Part shown: one piece after another, positions 46,664-58,531 of the stretch
Layout: each line of letters starts with the position of its first letter
How positions within the stretch are numbered: position 1 is the first letter of the stretch
DNA from: Chiridota heheva
Taxonomy: Eukaryota > Echinodermata > Holothuroidea > Apodida > Chiridotidae
NCBI GenBank assembly: GCA_020152595.1
Contig: JAIGNY010003850.1
Coordinates: 275,501 to 339,500 of the forward strand
Length of the DNA: 64,000 nt
Direction: 5' to 3'
Notes under the pieces: model-generated
What the model was told of the DNA's origin: nothing
Database searches by the model: none
Seen by the model: only the letters and a program-made list of their open reading frames with translations
Made by a program: the position numbers and the translations under genes

Positions 46664-46975
46664 ATCAAGCAATATGCCTTCCAAACACATTTTGAACATC
46701 TGTGACACTTTGTCGGTGAAAACATGCAATGATTTGCACTCACGGGAAAACCACGCTTGATACATGTGCTTTCAAACTGAAAATATCTTTTCTACGATAC
46801 TTCCACCAAATTTGCAACAATTTCCTGCACAAATACCCAAGTGAACGTAACGAATTAGGCCTTTAAAGGTGACTGATTTGACACTGACTGTAATGGTAAA
46901 CTGCTTTGTTTCCACCGTCAAGCTGGTTGTTAAGATTTATGCACGTTATTATGACATCATCCCGAATACTCCGAT
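46664..46975. mobile_element. MITE with AGTATTCGG-type end, copy 2
   Basis: Shares with 30724-31038, in order: CATTTTGAACATC, GGTGAAAAC, AATTTGCAACAATTTCCTGCA, AATTAGGCCTTTAAAGGTGA, TGACACTGACTGTAATGGTA and CATCCCGAATACT. The left terminus has lost the AGTATTCGG end. Confidence 0.75.
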
Positions 46976-47072
46976 AGAAAGATTTAAGGGGAGGAACGTT
47001 GAAGGAAGATTGATATACTTAAAAAAATTATTTGTATTTTTTTGTAAATACTATAAAATGCATCTCTGCATG

Positions 47073-47639
47073 ATTAAAGGATTAGTTCAGGGGTCCAGCA
47101 AGTCTATCTCATATGAAAGAAACAAAATAGTGAGAGAAAAAAAAGCATTCAACGATCTTATTTTGTTAAGGAGATATCTTAGTTTAAAATTTGGTATTAT
47201 TTGTGTAGAAACGACTGAAATCAGACTAATTGTGATGTCATAGCCTCAGATTCATCAAAGTGTTTGTAATCTATCATATTTTGTCCTGCGGATTTGTGGC
47301 TCAAAAACCATGGGATTTGTCAACTAGGAAGGGTTTTTCTAATATACCAACCACCTGAAGAAAGTTTAAGGGAAAATAATTTAGATAGTGAAAAAATAAA
47401 ATAAACTTTCTTTAAAATACATTAACACTTGTTAAGAATGTGAGGAGTGAGGATGAAGACACAACCTTCCATAGTAGATTATTACACCAGTCATTTCTTC
47501 ATAGATAAGACCGAGCTTTAAACTTGAATATCTCCTTAATGGAATAAGATTTTTGAATGCTTTCTATACCATTTTGTTTCTTTTGAAGTCCTCTTTCATA
47601 TTCGATGGATATGCTTGACCACTGAAATAATCCTTTAAC
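47073..47639. mobile_element. Foldback element, copy 2
   Basis: Left ATTAAAGGATTAGTTCAGGG and right ACTGAAATAATCCTTTAA are inverted. Inside, ATCAGACTAATTGTGATGTC and AACCATGGGATTTGT match copy 1. Near 47425 it carries GTTAAGAATGTGAGGAGTGA and ATAGTAGATTATTACACCAG, the subtype centre shared with copy 3. Single-unit arms; 567 bp. Confidence 0.8.
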
Positions 47640-48707
47640 CCTTTTGCCCATCTTATGTATGCTAGTATGGTGTTTTTCTTTCCCATAAATTTTGATGACA
47701 TTCAGTATTTAATCTGTATTTGAATGACATAACATAAGCTTTGTACAGTAGTTTTGCTATTTCAATATTTCTGTTAACTTTTCTATGCCTTCTTAATCTT
47801 TTCAGTCATGCAAAGACAATAATCTTGTTGTTTTGAATGTTCTGATTGACTAAGGTCCGCATACCTACTGTCGTTAGCACAGAGATCAATTTTGCATGCA
47901 AATAAGAATTTGTCAATTACTTTTCAATAGTTTGGTAACACAATTTCCGAGTGATTGTTTTTTAGCTCAGATATTATTGATATTTAGTATGTTGCATCGT
48001 TTATGATATATTGTAACAAGGGAAATCCAATTTTAGTTTAAAATATTGGATGAAGTATCTAATGCTTATAATGAAATGCATGTTTAGTAATCATGGGTAG
48101 GGTCTGTGGGGGTATGGAAACTTCAGAAAAGAGGCGAGGTACATTGAATGACCATAATAACTGTGCTTGCAAATGCATAGATATTTTGGTGTTTTTTTTT
48201 TTAAGATAAATTTAAATTTCATTTGTTTCACTTTCATTTTGAAAGTGCAGAATAAATTTCATAAAATGGAATTCATATTTGGTTACTAACATTTTTAAGT
48301 TTCCCTTGAAACTGTTTTGGTCATGGAATACTTTAAAAAGCGATAAGCAAATTTAGGAATGTTTTCTCGTATCTGAATTTTAACATTCTGTCATTTAGTC
48401 ATGAATCTTGGGTTTTTATTATTGTTATGAAAGGCAAAGTTTTTTTTTTCTTCTCATATGATTAATTAATCGGCCATTTTTGCCCATTTAAAATAATCTA
48501 TGTTATGCTATGCTTTAAGAAATTGAATTTTTAAAAATGAAAAAAGTGAATTTTTGTGTTAATCTTTATCGTTTGAGTTAGCCAGTCTGTTCTTAATTTC
48601 ATAAGTTTGATTTTAAATTTAATAGTTGTCTGATTTGCAATATTTCACCTGAAGAAGCAGATGTAAGTTATTATGATAAGAATGAGTGGTGTGAGTGTAA
48701 GACAGTT
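47640..48707. other. No gene seen
   Basis: AT-rich DNA between two foldback copies. No coding signal or RNA gene recognised. Confidence 0.4.
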
Positions 48708-49272
48708 AAAGGATTACTTTAGTAGTCAAGCATGTCCATTTTATGTGAAAGACTTTAAAAGAAACAAAATGGTGAAGAAACTACTTCAATATCTTATTCC
48801 GTTAAGGAGATAATTCAAGTTTAAAGCTCATCTTATCTGTATAGAAATGACTGGTGTAGTAAGTCTACTATGAAAGGCTAGCGCACTCATCCTCACATTC
48901 TTAACAATTGCAAATGTTTTTAAAATTTATTTTACTTCTTTACTTTTTGAAGTAAGTTTTTCTCAAACTTTCTTCAGGTGGTAAATTATAATTACCCTTA
49001 CTAGTTTCTGTTTGACTACTTTCCTGACATATCCAATTGTTTTAAAGCCACACAACCACAAGTCAAAAAATGATAGAATACCTGAAAGCTGATGAATCTG
49101 AGGCAGTGACATGACAACTAGTCTTGATTTCAGTTTGTTCAACATGAAACCAAACTAAACTTAAATATATCCTAAACGGAATAAGATTTTTTGAATTTTA
49201 AAGGCTTTCTTCATCATTATGTTTCTTTATTATCCTCCTTCATATAAGATTACTACTAAACTAATCCTTTAA
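48708..49272. mobile_element. Foldback element, copy 3
   Basis: Left GTTAAAGGATTACTTTAGTA and right ACTAAACTAATCCTTTAA. Internal GACTGGTGTAGTAAGTCTAC and CTCATCCTCACATTCTTAAC match the subtype seen in copies 2 and 4. The arms are single units and diverged; 565 bp. Confidence 0.8.
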
Positions 49273-50344
49273 TGTAAAGATTGATCAGTGTTTGTTCTGG
49301 GACATGACAAACTAAAATTGTAAAAAATGACTGCTTTGCAGTAGTGCATAATATTTGTCTTGCTAGTAAAACAATATCATTTTTTTTCTTAAAGGTGCTT
49401 ATTATTTTTAAGGATTAGAAACATCTATTTCCTTTAATTTTTATACTAGAATGATAGAAACAACTTTGGCTTTAAATTAAGAGTTGTTGGAATGTGAAAT
49501 GAAATTTGTTGGGAGTTGAAATTTTTGGAGTAATTTTTAGGATTATGTGACTCTGGTCATAGATAGGTAGAGCCAAATTAAGAATATGGGAGACATACAT
49601 AAGGGAATAATTTACACTGATAGATAAGAAGGGATCAGTAAGGGAAGTTTTTACAAATTTAACTGAATGTATTCCCATGTACTTTAAAAATGGCATGCTG
49701 CATGTACATAAAGCATTGCTTTTTTCGCCGTATAAATACAATTAACATCATTAATGGCTTAAGTTACCAAAAGCAACCAGTGTAAATAAACTTCTTTCAG
49801 TGAAGAGGTGGGGGTCTAGAATGTATGGAGGTAGAAGCATAAAATCTACACCACACCCAAGGTTGTGGCAATCTCATAAGTGTAGGGGAGGGGAAGGTGC
49901 ATATAACATCTCTTACAATTCCACAGTTTAAATAGTAATTAGGGCACAACATATTTGGTTCAAGAAGCCTAGGATTAAAATCTAGGATATAGTTTGGGTA
50001 TCATTGTGATTGGAAAAGATCAATTTTGACAACTTTTTGTGTATAAGATTTTTCATAAATGGAATTTCCAAACTGAACAATATTTGTTTTCTTTTAAGTT
50101 TAAGGTTTGTAAGTCATATACGCATGGAATGTATCAAACTTGGGAGATTTGATGAGATGTCCTCATAATTTAGTATGTTTTGTTTTCTTTCATTGGGAGT
50201 TGGATTTGTTAGAGCAAAAAAAAAAAGTAATTGTAAAATACGCTCAGCATAAGCAGCATGGAGATTGCTTTTACCTCAAATATATTGAGAATTATATTTG
50301 GCCTGTTGTTCCTTTTTCCAAGAGATAATATAATGTCCATTATG
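49273..50344. other. No gene seen
   Basis: AT-rich DNA with no recognised features before the G-rich minisatellite begins. Confidence 0.4.
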
Positions 50345-52090
50345 TATCAAAAGAGTACGGTTGGCATGGGGTATAAGTATCCATGGAGAGTGGGTGACCA
50401 TGGGGTGTGGGTTACCATGGGGTGTGGGTGACCATGAGGTGTGGGTGATTATGAGTAGGTGACCATGGGGTGTGAGCAGAGATAAGATATGGGGTGTGGG
50501 TGTCTATGGGGTGTGGGAGACTGGGATGTGGGTGACTATGGGATGTGGGTGTCTATGGGGTGTGGGTGACTATGGGGTGTGGGTGACTATGGGGTGTGGG
50601 TGTCTACGGGTGTGGGTGTCTATGGGGTGTGAGTGACTATGGGGTGTGGGTGTCTATGGGGTGTGGGTGACTATGGGGTGTGGGTGACTATGGGGCGTGG
50701 GTGACTATGGGGCGTGGGTGTCTATGGGCGTGGGTGACTATGGGGCGTGGGTGACTATGGGGCGTGGGTGACTATGGGGCGTGGGTGTCTATGGGCGTGG
50801 GTGTCTATGGGGCGTGGGTGTCTATGGGGCGTGGTGTCTATGGGGCGTGGGTGACTATGGGGTGGGTGACTATGGGCGTGGTGACTGGGGCGGGGTGACT
50901 ATGGGGCATGGGTGACTACGGGCGTGGGTGACTACGGGCGTGGGTGACTACGGGCGTGGGTGACTACGGGCGTGGGTGACTACGGGCGTGGGTGACTACG
51001 GGCGTGGGTGTCTCACGGGCGTGGGTGTCACGGGCGGTGGGTGACTATGGGGTGTGGGTGACTATGGGGTGTGGGTGTCTATGGGGTGTGGGTGACTATG
51101 GGGTGTGGGTGACTATGGGGTTAGGGTGACTATGGGGTGTGGGTGACTGGGGCGTGGGTGTCTATGGGGCGTGGGTGTCTATGGTGCGTGGGTGTCTATG
51201 AGCCGTGGGTGTCTATGGGGCGTGGGTGTCTATGGGCGTGGGTGACTATGGGGCGTGGGTGACTATGGGGCGTGGGTGACTATGGGGCGTGGGTGACTAT
51301 GGGGTGGGTGACTATGGGGCGTGGGTGACTATGGGGCGTGGGTGACTATGGGCGTGGGTGTCTATGGGGCGTGGGTGACTGGGGCGTGGGTGTCTATGGG
51401 GCGTGGGTGACTATGGGGGTGGGTGTCAATGGGGGGTGGGTGTCCATGGGGTGTGGGTGACTGGGGGTGGGTGACTATGGGGCATGGGTGACTATGGGGC
51501 GTGGGTGACTATGGGGCGTGGGTGACTATGGGGCGTGGGTGTCTATGGGGCGTGGGTGACTGGGGTGGGTGACTATGGGGGTGGGTGTCAATGGGGCGTG
51601 GGTGGCTATGGGGCGTGGGTGACTATGGGGCGTGGGTGACTATGGGGCGTGGTGTCTATGGGCGTGGGTGACTGGGGGTGGGTGACTATGGGGGTGGGTG
51701 TCAATGGGCGTGGGTGGCTATGGGCGTGGGTGACTATGGGGCGTGGGTGACTATGGGGCGTGGGTGACTATGGGGCGTGGGTGTCTATGGGGCATGGGTG
51801 ACTGGGGGTGGGTGACTATGGGGGGTGGGTGTCAATGGGGGTGGGTGTCCATGGGGTGTGGGTGTCTATGGGGTGTGGGTGTCTATGAGGTGTGGGAGTG
51901 AATATGGAGTGTGGGAGTGAATATGGAGTGTGGGAGTGAATATGGAGTGGGGGTCACTGTGGGAGTGAATATGGCGTGTGGGAGTGAATATGGAGTGGGG
52001 TCACTGTGGGAGTGAATATGGGGGGTCACTATGGGTGTGAAGGGGTGACCATGGGGTGTGAAGGGGGTGACCATGGAGTGTGAGTGACCA
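50345..52090 (+). repeat. 17-bp G-rich minisatellite, about 1.7 kb
   Basis: About 100 units of GTGGGTGACTATGGGGC. Variants fall in blocks: GGGGTGTG units at both edges, GGGGCGTG in the middle, ACTACGGGC runs at 50915-51010, TGTCTATGG alternating with TGACTATGG, and AGTGAATATGGAGTGTGGG units at 51900-52020. The + strand has regular runs of three or four G, suited to G-quadruplexes. No coding role. Confidence 0.95.
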
Positions 52091-52827
52091 CAGGGCCATG
52101 TGTGGGTATGTCTCCTTATAATGATCTTGCTGGGCCCCATAAATTCATCACAATCTGAAGCATGATGGGTGCATCCATACATACCCTTGTGCTGTTCCAT
52201 TATGATAAAGAATAAAAAAATCTATTTGGAAGCAAAACCATTTTCATATCTGGAAAATAAATCTATTGAATACAGTTCTTGAATCACAAATCGAACAAAC
52301 AATAACTAATCAACATTCATTACTGTAAATTGGTAATCCCTGATACAAACTGAAAACTTCAACTGAAAGAAATAATAATTAAGCAAAAAATAGAGCATAA
52401 TACGTTATTTATCTTACTGGAATACATTGCTACTTCAAACCTTTGACTTAACGTTTTGGTAGCACCTGCAGGAATGTTTCTATTTAATGGCTGTCACTAT
52501 GTTTCTGCCCTTCTTTGATAATATAAAAAAACTGAATACAAAATAACCTCTATTTTATTCTAAGAGAATTCAAGATGACCACTGATTACGTGTTGGCTTG
52601 ACCTGTCGTCAATTGTGTATAAAGTGTATAAACAAACAAAAATATCACCCCACCTTTTTACCTATTCACCCTAGTCATAGATGGTATGCAGAGGAAACTC
52701 CTCCAACCCCTCCCTGTACCCTATCCCCCAAATATTATACTTTTGGGTATATTTGCAAGCAAAATTTGAGAAAATTTATGCTCGGTTAGTTGGGCAATTT
52801 CCATTTGCCCCCAACAAAATCCGACCC
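52091..52827. other. No gene seen
   Basis: AT-rich DNA without recognised coding frame or repeat. Confidence 0.4.
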
Positions 52828-53209
52828 TAAAGGCCGTAACACACTGAACGCAACGCGGCGAGCGAATTTTTAAATAATCATACAGGAAACAAAAGCTTTG
52901 ACTTTTTGCTTACACACAATCGGAAGTTCACAATTGAGGATTTCTGATGATACTGGAAAATTTGCTAAAAATGCTTTTTGTTCAAATTGGAGAAAATCGC
53001 TTTAGTGGGGCGCGATTTTCTGTCGTGACGCAAATTTTGCTTAAATGGCCGTAGAAACGCCCTTTCAATTAGTTTTTAGTTATCATCTGAATAGCCATAC
53101 GATGACAATCCTCTAAAAATGAGGTCAAAATATTTCTTTTCTTTTGTTTTATTCAATTTTGTTTAAAAAATCGCTCGCCGCGTCGCATTCGGTGTGTAAC
53201 GGGCCTTTA
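52828..53209. mobile_element. MITE with ~44-bp inverted ends (AAAGGCCGTAACACAC)
   Basis: The left end, AAAGGCCGTAACACACTGAA, CGCAACGCGGCGAGCGAATTT, is the inverse of the right end (AATCGCTCGCCGCGTCGCATTC, GGTGTGTAACGGGCCTTT) with few mismatches. TA lies at each border. GGCCCGTTACACAC-type ends are known from ISL2EU/Harbinger-like elements. 382 bp, no transposase frame. Confidence 0.85.
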
Positions 53210-53339
53210 TGCCTATGTTGGTAACTTCCCCTCAGAAGATTAATTGCAAAATTTAACAAACAAACTGCTGCCAGGATAACTTTACATCCAGAAAACATTT
53301 CACCACATTATTCAAATATTATAATAGTGACTTTATCAT

Positions 53340-54065
53340 TCAATAATTAGCTCAGTGGTCAAGCAATTTATCTCATATGAAAGAGGACTTTAAAAGAAAC
53401 AAAATGGTGAATAAAATATTGAAACTTGAAGTTTAAAGCTGTTGTCTGTGTAGAAATGACTGGTGTAGTAAGTCTACTATGGGTGGATGGTTCTCTCATC
53501 CTCTCTTAACAATCATCAAAGTATTTAAAAGGAAATTGATTTTACTATTGAATTTGTTTTACTTTAAATCAGGTGGTATATTAAAATTTCCCTTACTAGA
53601 TTCTGTTTTACCACTTTCCTGACATATCCAATGGTTTTAAAGCCATAAAATCGCAGGATAAAATATGATAGAACACATAAAGACTGAAGAAACTGAGGCT
53701 ATGACATCACATCTAGTCTGATGTTAGTCATTTCTACACAAATTATACCAAACTTCAAACTTAAATATCTTCTTAACAATATAAGATTTTTGAATGCTTT
53801 CTTCACCATTTTGTGTCTTTTCAAGTTCTCTTTCTATAAGATGAACATGCTTGACCCTTGAACTAATCCTTTAATCGAATAATATTTTTGAATGCTTTCT
53901 CCACCATTTTGTGTCTTTTAAAGTTCTCTTTCATACAAGATGAACATGCTTGACCCTTGAACTAATCCTTTAACCGAATAATATTTTTGAATGCTTTCTC
54001 CACCATTTTGTTTCTATTTGAAGTCTTATTTCATATAAGATGGACCACTAAACTAATCCTTTAAC
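53340..54065. mobile_element. Foldback element, copy 4, with expanded right arm
   Basis: The left arm is one unit (ATTAGCTCAGTGGTCAAGCA). The right arm ends in three tandem units, each finishing AACTAATCCTTTAA (53864-53874, 53960-53974, 54052-54065) and containing TTTTTGAATGCTTTCTCCAC. Centre as in copy 3 (ACTGGTGTAGTAAGTCTACT). In copy 1 it is the other arm that is expanded. Confidence 0.82.
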
Positions 54066-54520
54066 AACTTGGAATACTGAATGGTGGTAGGTAATGAACA
54101 AGGTATGCATAGACATCCCTTCTCAAAATAAGGTCCATTTTTAAATTAAAATTATATACTTTAAAATTATCAAATATAATTATTTTAAAGAATAAATGTA
54201 TTTACAGTTGAAATGAGTATATACAACATTTCTTTATTCAAACAAGTATGCGTGACTTGGATTGCAACATCCAGTAACTTACAACTTGAATTGGCTAGAA
54301 GACTCCCAATTAAACTTTATTACTAGAAAGTATTACATAACTTAATTCTTAATTTATCATGAGATGGGATGAATACTAGTTATGGATTGTGTGTGACACT
54401 TCAATTCAGCCCTTTTTAAGACAAACACTTGACTTATTATGAAGCAAATTTACAATTTGCCACAACCAACCAGTCATATCTAAAAATAATAATAGTAATA
54501 ATGATAATAATAATAATATT
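54066..54520. other. No gene seen
   Basis: AT-rich DNA with an (ATA/ATG)n patch at 54484-54520 just before the retrotransposon tail. Confidence 0.4.
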
Positions 54521-54524
54521 GTGT

Positions 54525-55610
54525 TCTGCTACTACATGCAACACTTATCTCTCATTCAAGCATATCCTTTCTTAACCTGTCCCATATACCTGAACTCCAG
54601 ATCACACCTCTCCAACTCACACCTCTCCCCTCCAACTCACACCCTCCTTCAATTCACACCCCTTCCCCTCAAATTCACACCTCTCCCCTCCAACTCACAC
54701 CTCTCCCCTCCAACTCACACCTCTCCCCTTCAACTCACACCTCTCCCCTCCAACTCACACCTCTCCCCTCCAACTCACACCTCTCCCCCTCCAACTCACA
54801 CCTCTCCCCTCCAACTCACACCCTCCCCCTCCAACTCGCACCTCCCCTCCAACTCGCACCTCTCCCCTCCAACTCACACCTCTCTCCCTCCAACTCACAC
54901 CTCTCCCCTCCAACTCACACCTCTCCCCCTCCAACTCACACCTCTCCCCCTCCAACTCACACCTCTCCCCTCCAACTCACACCCTCCCCTCCAACTCACA
55001 CCTCTCCCCCTCCAACTCACACCTCTCCCCTCCAACTCACACCTCTCCCCTCCAACTCGCACCTCTCCCCTCCAACTCGCACCTCTCTCCCTCCAACTCG
55101 CACCTCTCCCCTCCAACTCGCACCTCTCCCTCCAACTCACACCTCTCCCCTCCAACTCACACCTCTCCCCTCCAACTCACACCTCTCCCCTCCAACTCAC
55201 ACCTCTCCCCTCCAACTCACACCTCCCCCTCCAACTCACACACCTCCCCTCCAACTCACACCTCTCCCCCTCCAACTCACACCTCTCCCCCTCCAACTCA
55301 CACCTCTCCCCTCCAACTCACACCTCTCCCCCTCCAACTCAATTTCCAATCTTTTCAAGAACAGTCCTACCTCCAACTTCATCACCTTTCTCCACAGCAA
55401 TTTATTCCACCTGATATAAACCTCCCTTTCCTTCCCTTCCCAGCCTTACCTTCCTTTTATTACCTTAACTTCTTTCCCTTATTCATCTTCTCTCCCTCCT
55501 TCCCTCTATCCCACCTCTCTGTCCTAACTCAAGCACCTTAGTTTTTAACACCCTCTTGGCACATTTAACTGACTGTCACGGTGCTGTCAAACATCAACAA
55601 ATCAAACCAT
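54525..55610 (+). mobile_element. RNase H-type retrotransposon tail with internal minisatellite
   Basis: Left part TCATTCAAGCATATCC...TTAACCTGTCCCATATACCT matches the IKHIFLTCPLY end of ORF2 seen at 44235-44275. Right part TCCAATCTTTTCAAGAACAG...TTATTCCACCTGATATAAAC and CAAGCACCTTAG...AACACCCTCTTGGCACATTTA matches the family 3' UTR. Between them, where the other copies have about 40 bp of CTCCTCTCCTCCTCCACCTCC, lies the 54600-55340 array. Confidence 0.85.
54600..55340 (+). repeat. 20-bp pyrimidine-rich minisatellite
   Basis: About 37 units of ACCTCTCCCCTCCAACTCAC with 20- or 21-bp spacing (CCCC versus CCCCC) and CTCGC variants clustered at 54830-54860 and 55055-55130. Long open frames here (Ser/Pro/Leu-rich on +, Gly/Arg/Glu-rich on minus) are translations of the repeat. 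Confidence 0.95.
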
Positions 55611-55828
55611 CTTATATAGTGCTGAATCCTGCACGCTCACAGCGCTTAGAATAGAACGAGGTGGCTGCCACAAAGGGGGCACAAGCCTGTACTATTATCC
55701 TGCTCCAATGCTGAGCACCAGGTGAGAGGACAGCAGGTCCCATGAGTCTTTGGTATGACTCGACCAGGGACCAATCCCATGACCTTCCACCTTGAAAGCA
55801 GTGCTCTACCACATGCAAAGGCTTCGTT
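55600..55828 (-). mobile_element. tRNA-derived SINE, copy 1
   Basis: On the minus strand: GCATGTGGTAGAGCACTG (A-box-like), about 30 bp on GGTCATGGGATTGGTCCC (B-box-like), then a body with CAAAGACTCATGGGACCTGC and ATAATAGTACAGGC, ending AAGCGCTGTGAGCGTGCAGG...CAGCACTATATAAGA. The spacing of A and B boxes fits a tRNA-type pol III promoter. Not a functional tRNA: the cloverleaf is not preserved. Confidence 0.75.
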
Positions 55829-56109
55829 GATCAGGAAGCATATTTGCAGAACCACTAGTGGATACAGGATTTTCTTTGGCGTTGTGTGGTCCAAGGGCCG
55901 GATAAAGTTCTGATTTCTTGATTAAGTGTTCAATATTCTAATGAAAACTTAAATCCATTTTTAACTTCATGAAAATTAGCAAAATAAACACCCAAACATT
56001 TTGATCGAGAACTCCTAAGATACAATAGAGCATTGTTTAACTTGGTTTGGACGTGGGTGATTTTAATGAGATCCCTAGCAGTGACTTGAGTCCACGACAA
56101 AAAGATTTA

Positions 56110-56690
56110 ACATTTCATAACAAGATGACGGGCTAAGAAGGGTTAGTCACCCCATAGAAAGTCTGAACTAACACCACCACCACCACAAAAATATAAAAAA
56201 TCAAAGACGCCCAGAGTTAGTAAAGAACTTATTAATGTTGACTGAAATTGTGAAGATAATTGGAGCTAAGTACCAACTCGGGCAAACCATTCCACTCATT
56301 TATCTTTGCAAAAAAGCTAAAATGCTGAATAAAAATCCGTGAGAACACTTTAGTGAACTTGAAAACTGTTACCACGTGTCACATGAGTATTAGCTGAAAC
56401 ATGCAAAAAATATCAGGAAGTCAAAGCATCACTACCAGATAGGAATTTAAAAACTTGACCCATATCGCCATTTACTCTTCTCAACTCGAGCATGGTCAAA
56501 CCAAGAATTTGGAACCTAGATTCATAACAGATTCCTCAGGTAATAAGTCTAGTAATTCTTCGCTGAACCTGCTGCAAAATGGTACCTGCTCCAAAATGAA
56601 CTTATCCTTCTCATAAAAGGGACTTCAAGCCTGAATAGCATACTCAAGTTAAGACCTGACTAACTGCTTATACAAATTAAGAACAACCGC
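56110..56690 (-). mobile_element. CR1-like retrotransposon family B, inverted copy
   Basis: Reverse complement of the 19885-20455 family: tail TGGGGTGACTAACCCTTCTTAGCCC with (GGT)n at 56171-56184, then CTCCAATTATCTTC/AATGGTTTGCCCGAG, the LRILGLTTLELRR-like block near 56490-56520, and GCAGCGAAGAATTACTAGAC upstream. Many stops. Confidence 0.8.
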
Positions 56691-57660
56691 ACTAACAAGA
56701 AAACAATTTGAAATGCATCTAGTGGCTTTTCAGCGTTTTTCTGGTTTATGTGGTAGAATCAGAGAATGTTTATATCTCTGGATGGGAAGTCATCCAATAC
56801 AGTTCAACTATAAGGAACGCACATTTTTAAATGTGTTCACTGATTAAGTGGAACAAAGATTCGTGCCCAGAACACAATTAACTTAACAACATTAGTGTCA
56901 AATAGGTCTAGCAATTATAACCACCCTTTCATATTCCTTCTACAAGTGTTCTTAGCTACACATTCTAGGAAAACAGTTATCGTAATACTTTTACATACTA
57001 TCACAATTTTCAATTCAGTTTTAAATTTACACCCGAACAACCAAACTTGAGTTGAATTTAAATTGAGTTATTAGAAATTCAAGAGAAACATGAGAGAGTA
57101 TTGCACATAATTGAGATACAGTATGAATGGCATTGTTACATAATTAAAGAATTAACTAATTATTTTTTTCTCCTAATTGAAAAAAAAAAATTGTCTTTGG
57201 CACATGAACACTATGGCTAACGGCTGCTGAGGGCAAAGGCTGTGTACAGAAGCAAATATACATGAAGGCACCAAGGAAATCAACCAAAATATAAATTTCA
57301 CTCTGAATCATTAATTTTTAAAAATAAAATATAAAGCACTTGCTATTTAAGATCTATCAATAAGGATTTTTTTTTTTTTAAAGTTCTGAGAAAAACAACT
57401 AAATGACTATATTCTCTACATGTGAAATGCACCTTTCAAATCTTGCAGGATTTACAATTCTCCGCTGGTTACACCAGCCAAAAAGTATGCGAGAATAGGC
57501 GACAGTCTCTGATGATGTACTTTCAATAAACTTGGGAGTAAATATGTTAATGTACTCCCAATAATTAAAAGGCGGAGCACATGACTGAGATACTGTCAAG
57601 TCCAGTGTTCAAAGTTCGGTCAGGTCTAACTCGTTTTTCCACAGCTATGCAGACAAAAAT
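56691..57660. other. No gene seen
   Basis: AT-rich DNA with poly-T/poly-A tracts (57165-57195, 57367-57380). No coding signal recognised. Confidence 0.4.
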
Positions 57661-57664
57661 CGCC

Positions 57665-57985
57665 GAACATTTAAGCGGAAGCATTTCGTCTGTAGCTCCT
57701 ACTCTTCATTCATTTGTTGAGAGAAGTGACAGTGGTTAAATGGTGCACACCATCCTTCAGAGGGGACGTTAAGCCGTCGGTCCCGATGGAAGGACAGCAA
57801 CATCCTACCTGGTTTTCTGAATGCTATTCAAAAACAGAAGCGTGTCAACGCTGTGTTCATTCACTTCCTGTCCCGGTCCAGGCAAGTTTAGGACGCTGTC
57901 TCTAGCTGCAGCCTGAAGGATTTGACTGGCGCACAAAGAGACGATGTAGAATTGTGATATTGTGCATTATAAGAAACCGATTACA
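57665..57985 (+). mobile_element. SINE-like or non-LTR 3'-end repeat
   Basis: Contains CCTTCAGAGGGGACGTTAAG followed by CCGTCGGTCCC, which folds as a GGGAC/GTCCC hairpin. It ends GATGTAGAATTGTGATATTG...CATTATAAGAAACCGATTAC. The GGGACGTTAA..CGTCGGTCCC type of sequence is familiar from 3' parts of animal retroposons, recalled rather than checked. No pol III boxes could be placed with confidence. Confidence 0.45.
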
Positions 57986-58531
57986 AATATCAACCTTAAT
58001 CAACCTTATCTGTAAAGCGTATATATGAGTTGGGAGGAACAGAGGCAGTTTATGTTGAACCGAGCGAGGTAGAAGAGATCCATCATGTCACCATATAATG
58101 GACAAGCTAAGTAATAATAGTATGAGTATATGTCACAAAAACTGCAATCACTAATTAATGCCAATTTTCTAATAGCTAAAAAAAATTCAAATTGGTAATA
58201 GAATTTACTGAAAATGACCTTTATGTCAACATATCCCCCGGCTCTCCTCCCACACTCACACTGTTGACTGAATGGGATGTTTTATGGCAGCCATTCAATC
58301 TTGGAGTGAGCATTCATCAATCACAGGCAAATTTTTCCAAGAAAATTAAATAAGATGAATCATTAAATGAATATGATTACTAAAGAAGGTGTTTCAGCTG
58401 ACATCATGCGGTCACATGACTTTGTTTACATCACCATTTTGTGGGTCAAAACCAAAGTCGTCTGCTGTACACTTAATTAGATTTACATACGTTTGCAAGT
58501 TGTTATATAAGATTATTTTCGTAAGATAATT

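Noticed and set aside
54521..55414. 297-codon Ser/Pro/Leu-rich open frame
   Set aside because: It is the translation of the 20/21-bp minisatellite within a retrotransposon tail. Frames on the opposite strand are equally open.
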